In this document: positions 1-11,900 of the stretch, piece by piece
Numbering within the stretch: position 1 is the first letter of the stretch
Layout: each line of letters opens with the position of its first letter
Assembly: GCF_039555335.1 (NCBI RefSeq)
Contig: NC_092628.1
Location: forward strand, 72,914,713-72,978,712
Direction: 5' to 3'
Origin: Amphiura filiformis
Taxonomy: Eukaryota; Echinodermata; Ophiuroidea; Amphilepidida; Amphiuridae
DNA: 64,000 nt
Notes under the pieces: model-generated
Database searches by the model: none
Seen by the model: the letters and a program-made list of their open reading frames with translations, nothing else
Told to the model about the DNA's origin: nothing
Made by a program: the position numbers and the translations under genes

Positions 1-714
1 AATCAAAAACTATACATCTCACACCAGCAAAACTATACATTTTTGGAAAGCTTATGTTCCAAGGAATACAACTATGCACAACTGAAGTTGGTATACAGGG
101 TGTGTAAGAAAATATATAGGGTGATATCATGAAAAAATTTAATTTTACTAGTAATTTAATAATTTATTGCATTTGCTAACTGATATGGAATACCTCAAAT
201 AAAATCTAATTTGATGACAGGCCACAATATGAGCTTTAATAAAATGTATACTTTTGCTATGTTATGATTGACCAAAGTGGTGATACAGGGTGTGAAAATA
301 TACGTAACTTCATGCACCAAAGTTGATTACATTTTTGAAAATATTTTCTTTAGAGTGTATCCTACATTTATTTTAACTGCATATTTAGATTCCTGGGGTA
401 AAAAGCTTTCCAAAAATGTATACTTTTCCTATCTTAGGGTGTATAATTCTCAATGTACAACAATTGAAAGCCAAAACGCATGTTGTGACTGAAAATCTTG
501 GAATTTGTGTGTAAGTGAATAGGAAAAAATTGTGGTTCTTGTGACTTGCAGTTCTCTGTGAATGCTTGAAAACATGATTAGATAAAATTAATAGCTGGAT
601 ATGAATAATGAATGAACAAGCTTTCATTTGAGGTATGATTTGCATGTATAGCACACAATTTGACATTGGTATAATTTAAAATTCAAAAAGATGTCATGTC
701 TTCAAAGCATTTGC

Positions 715-933
715 CAGGGTTGTCACTACACTGGTCGGTGCCGGTCGGTAGTAACCAGCACTCAGGCTTACCAACCGGCACTCAAAGGAATATGTGGACT
801 TGCCAACCGGCACTAAAATAGAGAAATTGAACTTTTTACCCTTAAAAACAGCTGAATAATGATCCATGAGAGTATTTTGGACAAATATCATGGAAATTTA
901 GCCGGCACTAAATTCAGTCTAGTGACAACACTG
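715..933. mobile_element. hAT-type MITE with 8-bp target duplication
   Basis: The 219-bp element has ends CAGGGTTGTCACTA and TAGTGACAACACTG and is flanked by a perfect 8-bp direct repeat, GCATTTGC (707-714 and 934-941). An 8-bp duplication with CAG-type ends is the signature of hAT transposons. It contains repeated CCGGCACT motifs and no coding sequence. Confidence 0.85.
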
Positions 934-941
934 GCATTTGC

Positions 942-2201
942 CATAGAGATTGTACATACTCCTCTACCACTTATCCTCTACCACTTATCCACCAGGTTTA
1001 TCTTCGTTAACATTTTAATATTTTTCACTAATTAAACAACTTTGAATTCCAAATTGTGAAACATATTTGGAAATTAGAATAATCAAGCTGTAGGCCTATA
1101 ATGAGCCTAAATTTGGTGCAATTGGACCAAGAATAGCTTTGTGACAACAAGTTAAATCAGAAAGAGGAGAGAAAAATGTAACGCCACCAGGTATTTTGGG
1201 GTCCCACCATAAGACATATGACCAATAAATAAATAAAAATAAATAAATAAACAACTAAATATGCAATACATAATAAATACATAAATAACAGGAAGAATGA
1301 GAAGAAATAAACAAATTAAGTTTTACAATGTTACTTTTTTATATAATAGGCAGGCCTACTAATTTTCTAATACTAAAATATGACGGTGAACTTGATGTTA
1401 CGACAGTCTCAGACAGTACGGTGCAGTGTCAGTGACAGCAGTTTGATCTGGGTAATTGAGTTCTCAATTCGCGTCTGTTTGGCTTTTTTTTTTCTTCTTC
1501 TTTTTTTGATATCCGTTTTGGAAATGGACGCACGTCTGTTTGTCCTCTTCTCGCGTCCGTTTTGGAAATGAACACTGCGTCCATTTGACCATTTCTCACG
1601 TCCATTTGGACATTTTTGGCGTCGGTTTCAAAACGGACGCGCGTCCATTCGCCACGTCCAATATTGGCCATAAATGCAATCTCACATACCTCCGATGTGA
1701 CGCGGTTGCTCATGGAAGACAAGAAGGATTATACCCCTTTTCAGACAATCTGTGTACCCTGATTGTAAAACAACCCATTAATGAGAGGTAAATTAGATCC
1801 CTTAGAATTCCACAAACACACAAGTTTGCAAGGGGTTATAAATGCGGACTCGTAAACTTGCTCATTAGGGCCTACATGATTAACATTTTACTAGGGTGGC
1901 ACTGGCCACAATGCTAGGCTATTGTGTGTACCCTGCCTTTACAAATGTAACAGAATCTGCAGCAGTTGGAAAACTATAGAACTTATGCATTTTGAATTCC
2001 ATATTTTGTCTCCTACAATGTAGTAACGTCTGTGTAAGCTCGACTACCTAACCTAATTAGATTTGGGTCAATATAGCATATAATACGGTCACGCATGAAA
2101 AAGTTATGCACAAAATCATTTATGTCATCAAATAAAACTATTTTCCCAAAGATGTACAATTATGCTATATTTTGATTTTTACAATCATGCCAATATACAT
2201 G
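942..2201. other. Gene-free stretch with AATA microsatellite and degenerate GCGTCC repeats
   Basis: An (AATA)-rich microsatellite lies at about 1222-1254. From about 1468 to 1652 a degenerate motif like CGTCCRTTTTGGA recurs several times. No exon was recognised. The first 700 bases of the window likewise show only AT-rich sequence. Confidence 0.5.
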
Positions 2202-2264
2202 TTTGCTCGAGAAACACTAGCCACGAATGCTCGATGCATTCGTGGCTAGTGTTTCTCGAGCAAA
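2202..2264. repeat. Perfect 29-bp inverted repeat with 5-nt loop
   Basis: Arms at 2202-2230 and 2236-2264 are exact reverse complements, separated by TCGAT. Each arm contains CTCGAG. It has no visible coding context and no clear target duplication. Confidence 0.9.
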
Positions 2265-2540
2265 TACATGTAGAACATCCAGTGCAAAATCCTGTGCAAA
2301 AATCAGACAATTTGGTTGTCCGGAATGTGCGGTTTAGGAAATACAGGCTTTTGAAGGTTATAATTGGCACATAAAAATGTTAGCACCCTCAACAGTGAAA
2401 ATCACATAAACCTTAAAATCCTGCCAAAAGTGTTATTTTTGTGATTTCTGCCATTTTTAAAATGTTGTAAAGAAGAAAATTATAGCAACATTGTATGACT
2501 CTGGATTTATAATATTTGCATAGATATGATATTTAGCCCA

Positions 2541-2890
2541 AAAAAAAAAAAAAAACATGTTTCACGTCCCCTCCCGCTTCCTTTTTTGAGGTTTGTTCAA
2601 TTTTATTTTTATTTTTTGAAATTCAGTTTTCATAAAACATGTCTATGAGGTAGAGATGCTTTCTATAGCCTTGCTATACAAGAAACACTTTTATAAGGTT
2701 TTGTGATAGTTAGAGGGGGCCTATCTCTCACAACAACAAATAAAAAGAGGTCCTCCTTTTTCCAGGCATTATTGTATACGCTAAAACAGCTAAATTATGG
2801 GTATTTACACTGATTTTGCGATAAAAAATAAAAAGCCCCTTCTTCCTCCTTTTTTTCAAAAACCCGGACGTGAAACATGTTTTTTATTTT
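2541..2890. mobile_element. MITE-like element with inverted ends
   Basis: The ends share AAACATGTTTCACGTCC in inverted orientation (about 2553 and 2869-2885), followed by related A/T- and pyrimidine-rich sequence. About 350 bp, noncoding. Confidence 0.55.
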
Positions 2891-3286
2891 ACTTGGCCTT
2901 AAATTAAGAATATACAAAAAACAATACATCTTGTGCCTTCTTTAAAAAAATAGCTTTTATATTCCCATAATTATCGCTCCGTGAAATCAGGATTTTCCTA
3001 AAAGTAAAAACATTGGGGTAAAAATTGCCAATTTTTGTGCGGTACGTATCTTCGCTAATCTTCGCAACGGATTGTCCGATTCAGGCGATTCAAAAAGTTT
3101 TGATAATCATTTTGTAGAAGTAACATTACTATAAATGTGGGTTTGAAATTTTCATGTGGCCACCCTAAAAGCATGAAATTGAGTTGAACATGTTGAAACT
3201 GAAAAGCATGAAAAAATTGAAAGTATTGAAAACTATGAAAATTAAAAAAAAAATACGATTTGAATATTTCACTTGTAAAAGCTTAC

Positions 3287-3565
3287 TGTATGATGACAGC
3301 TGTCCAGCTCTGTTAAACCAGCCATCATTAGCTCACGACCAGTGCTTAGAAATTTATCATCTGCTGACTTCATTTCGAACGGGACTCGCTGGATTACCCC
3401 TGCCGAAGACGCCGGGGATGAACGATCCTCTCGTCCCGCCTCAGCATGATCAGATTCCTCGTACTTCTCGCTAATGCCACTCGGATCGAAAAGCCAACCA
3501 AGGAAACCATTACACACGCCGAAACTGCAGAGTATAATAACCAAAGTAACTGTTTCCACTTTCAT
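3287..3565 (-). CDS. bmb: Brambleberry/KAR5-type nuclear fusion protein, first coding exon (partial gene)
   Basis: The exon encodes 93 residues from the ATG at 3565 to a donor (GTAAGC) just below 3287, ending in phase 0. The first 20 residues form a signal peptide (hydrophobic core VTLVIILCSFGVC). A Ser/Glu-rich spacer follows, then a block with VPFEMKSADDKFL and LTELDSCHH. That block resembles the start of the cysteine-rich lumenal domain of the Brambleberry (zebrafish), KAR5 (yeast) and GEX1 (plant) family, which are nuclear-envelope/ER membrane proteins needed for nuclear fusion after fertilisation or in cleavage embryos. In that family a hydrophobic residue follows the HH pair, so an exon junction here fits. 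Without splicing the frame runs only five more codons to a stop. No further exon was found between 1 and 3286, so the gene probably continues off the window. Family assignment is by remembered motif similarity. Confidence 0.68.
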
Positions 3566-5982
3566 TTTAACAATATTGAAATCGCTTTAAAATTAAGGCA
3601 AATATTTATGTTCAAAAGTCAGCAAACTCACAGCGATCTACCAAAATGACCAGCTGTGAAAATCAAGGATGGCGGGTTTTAATGAAAATCGTCGTGATTG
3701 GCTAATTTGATAATCGAGAGCAAGTAACGTCGATTTCTATTGGACAATCTTAATTATGCACGCGTGAACTTTAAACCAGTACAGGTCAAAGGCCAAAGTG
3801 GAAGTCTTCGAGTTGCTGAATTCGGCACTGATCAGATGTTTATTTTTGTCTAAAAGGTCTAGTTCCCAAGCAATTCAACCTGTTCCGCTTATCGGTCTAA
3901 CATATTAGAAAGGTAACGTATCGTTGCATGGTTGCAAAGAAATATATGTTCTTAAAGAAGCTAATGGTGGAGTTTACAGATGTGTATTTGTGTGCAATAA
4001 ATGCACGTCGTACGTCATGTACAAACAGTACATCCGACTTCCTTAAGCTTACTGTGTTTACAATTAAAATCTCAAAAAAAAAGGACTGAATTTTTACTTT
4101 TTGCATCAAGTTTTAGTATTGCAACATGGTCATACAGTTGCCAAACACTTTGGAGTCATGGTTTAATGTATCGGAAGGAGGGCAGGGCTTCGATAAATGA
4201 AGGAAATTATGGGGTAAAAAACGGGTCAAAAAAGCACACAACTTTTTGAAAACAAGTGAAATGGCCATTTTTCTAGGGCTTTTTGTCTTGAAAAAAATAA
4301 TGTTAAAATATTTAGAAAAGCAAGAAACATACCGGTACTTTTATAAAATCAGCATCACTGTGCTGTTTACTCGAGAACTAGAACTCTAGTCTTTAGCTTC
4401 GAATTAGCACACGATAGTTACGCATTCGATGCTAGACTGAGTATAGGTAACCCAGGCAAACCTTAGTTAACACATTTGCTGGTCAGCCAAATTCGCCGAC
4501 AATGTCAATGCATTTTTACATAGAAATTTAAAACTTGTGCCCGAAGAAAGAAACCTACATAAATATGTTTTCTATACTTCACTTGACCCAAATATATAAT
4601 TTTTATGGTGATAAGTCACCCGCACATGGAATTTCAGAGGGATTTTGATAGCAGTTCGATTTCCATTAAAAAAAGCTGCTATCGCCATGAGACTAAGATC
4701 TAGAAACACCCCGAAATGCCGTTTTGGGGAATTTTGCTAGATGAATCTTTTTGATGAAAGTCAGGCTTTGACAAGATGTAACTTTGCTACGGAAAGTGCT
4801 ATGAAAAAAGGGTTTTCAGTTTTGGCTTTGTTTACTCAAGGGCTTTAATTTGATATATAAAATGATGCAGTTTGATGGCAAATTTGAATTCACCTAGGAT
4901 ACCTACTGAGTACTTTGCTATGGTTTTTCGGTTGGACAGCGGTGCAATTCTTTGTACCGGAGGTTATTCATTCTGTTAATGTTGAAATTTGGATGAAAGT
5001 TATTTCGATGAGTCGGCTGTATCTTTTGAGCAAGATTGACCAAATCTGGACAGTCTAAAATTTTGCTGAAGTGTAATTTTAGCAAAACATTTTTGATGCA
5101 ATCGCCTGTTGTGATCGGCTGTGTTTACTTCTGAACTTCCATTGCTTTACACGGTGTCATGCTTCAGCGAATCCGACTAGATTTTGAATGCACTGGTCTC
5201 TAGCCTAGAATGTGAAGCTATCGGTGAGCAAATTCTTGGCTAGACTTCTTGAACAATGTGCTCTGTGTCTAGTGTAGGCCTACTTGTTACAACAAGTCAT
5301 ACGATACCTAGAATATTTTCTCAATTTGAATTCTAGGTTACTAGGTATGACTGATTTTACCGTAAAATTTACGTCAATTCCCGATGTCACAATATATGCG
5401 CCACGTTCTGTAGGCTCCAATTGCCAATTACATAGACGAGAACAACTGGTAACCAGTGGCACTGTGCAGTACCGGTTGGCTATTCAATTGCTTGGTACAT
5501 GGGTTATATGTGTATTTTACGTGTAAAATGCCTATACGGTGATCCACCCAAAAAACAAAATCATCGTATAGATCCCTGTACAAGTGTACTTGTAATAGCG
5601 TGAATGCAAAAGTGATAAACAGACGACGCACTCCGGGGACGAACTGTTTGTGTTTGGCTGATTATATTGATGGATCACAATTGTAATTACCATCAGAATT
5701 CGGTAGTTATCAGCACATCAACCTCGCCTCTTCATTTTGCACCCATTTCTGGGGTCACATCCATGGATATTTTGAGTTTAATTGATCTTGGTCTACTCAA
5801 GTTTTGAACAGAGACTATTACTATTAGTAACTCAAACATCTTGTAATTGAACACTGGACAGTGTAACTTACACCACCCTGTGTTGTGGTGGTTCTTCCAC
5901 ATACGTATTTACACACTGTATAATTTTTTTGTTTAAACTTATACATATATTGTACATGTAGGTTCTTAACTAGTCCATCCCA
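3566..5982. other. Intergenic region between the two divergent genes
   Basis: This 2.4 kb lies between the start of the Brambleberry-type gene (- strand) and the fumarase start (+ strand), so it should hold both promoters and their 5' untranslated sequence. I see no TATA-type element I would defend, and no coding exon. Confidence 0.5.
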
Positions 5983-8900
5983 ATGGCTTGGAACTTGAGC
6001 ACCAAGTTTCTATGGCAACGCTGTTTTGTTACGGGATGCCTGAAGCGAGCCAAGGCGACAGCAGCTCCTGGAAAACCATTTCATTACCAGAATGTGATGG
6101 AGACTGAGAGGCCTGATGAAACACCATACAAAAAGTTAACAGGTTAGTGTACACGCCAACTTGGATATAATTGGTTGAAAATTGCAATAAACATTGGAAG
6201 GAATACAGACCTTTTTGATTTTTATTGTTCACACTATGTACACTGTACAAACATTCACATCTCAGAACAAATGATTAAATTGTTGAGGTAGTTTCAACAA
6301 ATATAATAGAGGTGACATATTTGAGGCACTGCTCTCTTGTACATTCAACAGTATCATCCATACACTTATAAACTGGATTTGCAAATATATTGTCACCTAA
6401 TAATTAACATGAATTCAAATTTAAACCCTTTCCGTCTACATTAATAAGGTGATTGGGTGATTGGTTAGAATTGGCTAGAAAGTGATTGGTTAGAAATATT
6501 TTAAATCAGAACACCGTTATATTTGTCAATAAAGCATATTTTTAAAATCGAAAAACAAATGTGCTAATATTGTCTAAATATTTCACATCAATCAACACTA
6601 CCTCACTTGCTCCTGCTTTGGTCACAGTTCCAAGTGTATAAATAAACTGAAAGATGGTTGTAGGCATAGCTATTCGTAACATTATGATGACGATCACAGA
6701 ATAAACCAGTGGCTCTAGCTGAAGGCTTGTGGATGCAAGCCGCAGGCTACCACAGCTCTGAATAATATAGTCGTGAAACATAAGTTAAATCTTTCTTATA
6801 CTAAACTGTATGATTGTTTTCTGTTCTTTTTTCCCCAGGTGATTTTGTGTCCACCCTAGATGTACAAGGGAGGAAGATACTGAAAGTTGAACCAGAAGCA
6901 CTCACCTTGCTGTCTTCACAAGCTATGATTGATATAGCACACTTACTAAGGCCAAAACATCTACAGGTACATATTACTAATAGGAATGATTACTTGAGTT
7001 TATTCCTCTTTGGACTATGATGATGATGTCTCTCTGGCCTCTGTCAATCTGGTGGGGTGGCTTGATGACTGGGTGGTTGTCAGACAAAGTCACAAAGAAT
7101 CAAAACATTTTATCTTCATTTACACAACATTTCTGTCACTGAAAAGATGTAACATAGTTGGTCTCTACAAGTTGTAAACTGAGAGCTACAATGTAGTCCC
7201 TAATTTTTTCATCTCTTGGAAAAAGAAGAGTCTTGTATTTTCAAAACGTTGGGTTTGTAACTTTGTTTATACCTTTTGTGTTATTCTCTCATTGAATGTT
7301 GTGTCACATTTTCCCTGTTTTTACTGAAAAGAAGGCAAAATATTTGTCAATGGAATGTATGTTTTTAAAAGAGATAACAAAACACAATAAATACCATTTG
7401 ATTTTGTTCTTTTTTCTCAGCAATTGCGCAAAATTTTAGATGATCCGGAAGCTTCTCCTAATGATAAATTTGTTGCTTTAGAACTACTGAAGAATGCCAA
7501 CATCGCAGCGGGTATGATACTACCTGGATGCCAGGACACAGGCACAGCTATCGTCATGGGTAAGAAATGAATATCTGTCTGTCTTAGCAGGGATATCATT
7601 AACACCACCAATAATAGCCTTTTCAAGATATGGTGGACACAATAGGGTGGTGTTGCAAGAAATGGGTAAAGTCTTTTGAATTTACTGGGTTTAACCCATA
7701 TCGTAGACTGCCCTCCTATTATGTACACCATATTTTGAAAAGGCTAATGGTTGCTACATAGTTTGCTGAGTCATGTTCACAAATGACAGACTCTATCAAA
7801 GATTTCTTCAAGAATTTGACACATCAAAAAGTTTTAGAAAGGGAAAGGGGTGTACTGCCCAGTAGAGGAGAAGAGCTGGAAATGATCTTAGCCAGCACCT
7901 GCAACCCTGCCTCCAAACATTGAGTGGTTAAGCTGTTACATTCAGCTGGATTTCCCATTGGTGCTCCTTTGATAGCTATTTAGGCGCTTTAATTGTCAGC
8001 GGTTTCTACATGACACCAGATTCTCCCTGTTAATGTACTTAGACATGAAAACATGACCATTTGAACATCAATATCCAAGGCATGTTTGTCATCACAAAGT
8101 CACACAAGTTTGATAATAATTGCTCTTCACATGGGCATTCTGCTAGTTGCCCTTGTAAATTAGTGCCTACTTCTAATCCCAAACAAAGAGGTACTCTCCA
8201 TTCACAATACCTTTAGCTTTACTAACTACCCAAGATGCAATTGTTAATGTGTTTCCTCAACTGCATGTCTGTGTGAATCTAAACAAAAACCCTTTGCTAT
8301 CAGCAACTACTAGTAAACTACTAGTAATGTAGTATCCAAATGTATTTTGTTTCTTTTTACAGGTAAAAGAGGTCAGAATGTGTGGACAGATGGGCAGGAT
8401 GAGGAACATCTCTCAAGAGGAGTATATAACACATATACACAAAAGAATCTCAGATACTCACAAGTAAGCCAATCTCTGCATATTATGTTATTTAAATTAT
8501 TTGTGAATTTCTCATTATTAATTCTGTGGAATTGAGTCATAATGGTGTGAAAGTTATTATGATTGCAATATGTTTAACACATATCCACGTGTAATTATTA
8601 CTCCATGTTGTAACTTTTTACAGGTCTCACCGTTGACTATGTTCAAAGAAGCTAACACAGGCACCAACCTGCCGGCACAGATAGAACTATATGCCACTGC
8701 AGGGAATCAGTATAACTTTATGTTCATCGCTAAGGGAGGTGGATCAGCCAATAAAACCTTCTTGTATCAGCAAACCAAAGCACTGCTTAACCCAGAGAAA
8801 CTTGTCAAATTTGTAGATGAAAAAATTAAGGTAACACACTTCATAGTTTAACTTTCTTTGATGCACATTCTGTCTTGTTGATCTATTTGATCTTTCAGAG

Positions 8901-11900
8901 TGAGGACACAGCTTATTTTACTCTGAGCTTGTTGTCTTATTTACTACTTGAACTTGGGACTATTTTGTTAGATTTCCTCTTTTGTCATGTCCTGCTAGTA
9001 TTTCAATAACTAATCCAAATAAGCAGTCTCAGATCAAAATATTCATTTACTGACATGACCATGTTCTGGGTCTGAACTGTTTGCATTCAAAATCTTGATG
9101 GCAAACTGGACAATAGAAGCACATGATTCTACTTGACAGCTGTTATTCCACTTTATTCCACTTTTGTCCCGTAACCAACCATATAATTCACCAGTTTAGC
9201 TTCAATATGCCAAATATTTTCGCGCGCATTTGTACCATAAACTTCTTTTGTCGCCAAAAGGTGCTGGAATCACTATACTTCAAGACAATTTTTCCAACCC
9301 CATCCCCCATGTCAAAAAAAAAATCTACGGCAAGCAGATCCCAAGACTCCTCACATCCCCCATGCCGCCCAGTGTGACAAGGTGTTGAAGCGCTTACAAA
9401 CCCAAACAGCTTGAACAATGCCTGCCCTCTCATTTATTATGTTCCCCCCCCCCCCCCGCTTGCCCCCAAATGAAAATGTCTAGTTACGCCACTGTCAATA
9501 ACCTGACTATCTCATGTGCAGAATTGAAATGGTTCAGTATTTGTTTCTAATATTGCTATTATGCTCTGTTGATTTCAGACCATTGGTACAGCAGCTTGCC
9601 CACCATATCATTTGTCTTTGGTTATTGGTGGTCTGTCAGCTGAGATGACATTGAAAACTGTCAAATTAGCATCAACCAAGTATCTAGACAATCTGCCTAC
9701 AACAGGTAGGTATATGCGTGCTATTATCAATGAAACACTCGGATATAAAAAAAAAAGTAGGTGTTCATATTCATCGAAGGAAAGAATTGGTATTTTATTT
9801 GAAGCACAAGTTCTGACAACTTCATGCTAGGGTTCAGTAGGCCCTTATGCATGTACAATGTAATGGGTATTGAAAGGGAAGTCCTGTAATCTTGCTTACA
9901 CTCTGAGGTTTGCCTTCATCATTGTGTAAAGATATGTGAATTGATGTTAGAGAGAGGGTGCAGAAGGGAAATGGAGGAGAGGAGTAAAGGGTGATCTGTG
10001 ATATAAAGAAAGATAGAAGGCTGCATGAATGGTAGTAGCACCACACAAATTACTAACTTGGTCTATAATACTAAAGAGGAATTTAAGAATATCTTTGTCA
10101 AAGCTGTTCAAATATGTTTCATATTTAAACAGGTTGATGGGTATTTTATTTAATCATGTGATAGTAATTTGACTGCTCAGTGCCAGAAGTGGGCAAGTGC
10201 AATAGCTGCCCTGTGAACATTTGGCAATTTGCACACAGTATATTGTACTCCTCTACACATAGCAGCTACACATGGCAGCTATTGCACTTACACACTTCTG
10301 GCATTTTTCATGTTGGCAGGTAATGAGCATGGTCAAGCATTCCGAGATTTGGAAATGGAGGAGAAGGTCCATGAGCTCTCACGCAATATGGGAATGGGTG
10401 CTCAGTTTGGTGGTAAATATTTCTGTCATGATGTGAGGGTTGTTCGTCTGCCAAGGCATGGAGCTTCTTGTCCGGTGGGACTTGGTGTGTCATGTTCAGC
10501 TGACAGACAGGTAAACCAGTTGGAAGATGTTCTGTTCTAATTTATGTTATGGCTTGTGTTTACATGTTAGTACATAATATATCAGATGAAACTAAATTTG
10601 AGTTGGAATTTAGTTGGAATGATATAGTTTACCAATGATATACAAGCAGATGTTTTGTAATGAATACTGCAATTTGAAATTTAAACAGATGTTTCTAAGG
10701 CTTCGGGGTGATCATTAGTTTTAGATTAATTTACCGTTCATTTAAAAATCACTTCTTATTATGTAATATCCATGCATACTTTGGCTAGTGTCACAGAAAT
10801 CAACTTGTGTTAGTTGAGAGCTTCGATTTGCCAATTTGCCATCCTACCAATGTGAATGTGATGGATGCTAAGTGATAGCAGTGGCAGTGATGGTAAATAT
10901 ATTCCAAAGTGCCAGGGTTATTGAAGAAGTGATGTGAATGAATATTTTTATTTTCCATAATTTTGTATTTGCATCAGGTTTTGGGAAAAATAACAGAGGA
11001 AGGTGTTTTCTTGGAGCAGTTGGAGACTAATCCAGGAAAATATTTGCCAGAAATAACAGAGGGGGATCTGAGTAGTGATGTAGTACAGGTAAATTATATG
11101 GTTTTACATGGATAGGTACTTACACACGTTGTATGGAGTATCTAAATGGGTTCCAAATAAGATCACATTTTCCATGCCAAGCTATCTATTTGAGGCACAT
11201 AAACTTATTCAGTGTTAGAATTTGTTACTTAATGTGAGAGTCAATCCTGGAAGGAATTTTGCTGGACTTGTTTGAGTCGGGTAAATCTTGTTACAAAATT
11301 CTAACCTGGCTATGACTTAATAGCAAATACCTAAAAAACACACAGACGCATGTAATAAAGTGCCTTCTGTTTTCACTATAATGTGACCCTGTCTACAAGG
11401 AGAGGTGCAAATTGTACCTAGTGTATAGATAAAACATAAGATACAAGCCATACTTAAATATGAGACTTTGATGCATTTCTGTGTGGTTTTGCCTCCAGCA
11501 CTGAAGTTTGCTCAGCTAAAAGCTGGATATATACTGCACATCAACTAATGTTGGATGTGAAAGTTATTTCGCTTAAAGATTTTGTCTTGATATATATGAA
11601 GCAGGGTACTAGCTATCCCCACGTTCACATGTCGTTGTGAACAGGCAGTTTGTTCCTTGGATAGGCAAAATGAATGCCTGTGACATATGCTAAATTCAAA
11701 GTTCTGTGGACCAAGACAAGACCAGACAAATAAATCAAGGCTATAAACAATATTAGCTATAGTCCGTCAACTCAGAAGTACAAAGTAAATAGACCACATT
11801 CTTTATGCGTCACATTTTTTAACACGCAGGGCGTGTGACGCAACGCATCGACTCCTGATGCCACAGATTTGGTTTGTACTTCTAGGTTGAAGCAGTATAT

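Noticed and set aside
3184..3474. 96-codon plus-strand frame over the Brambleberry-type exon
   Set aside because: It is the antisense shadow of the minus-strand exon, preceded by Lys/Met-rich low-complexity sequence.
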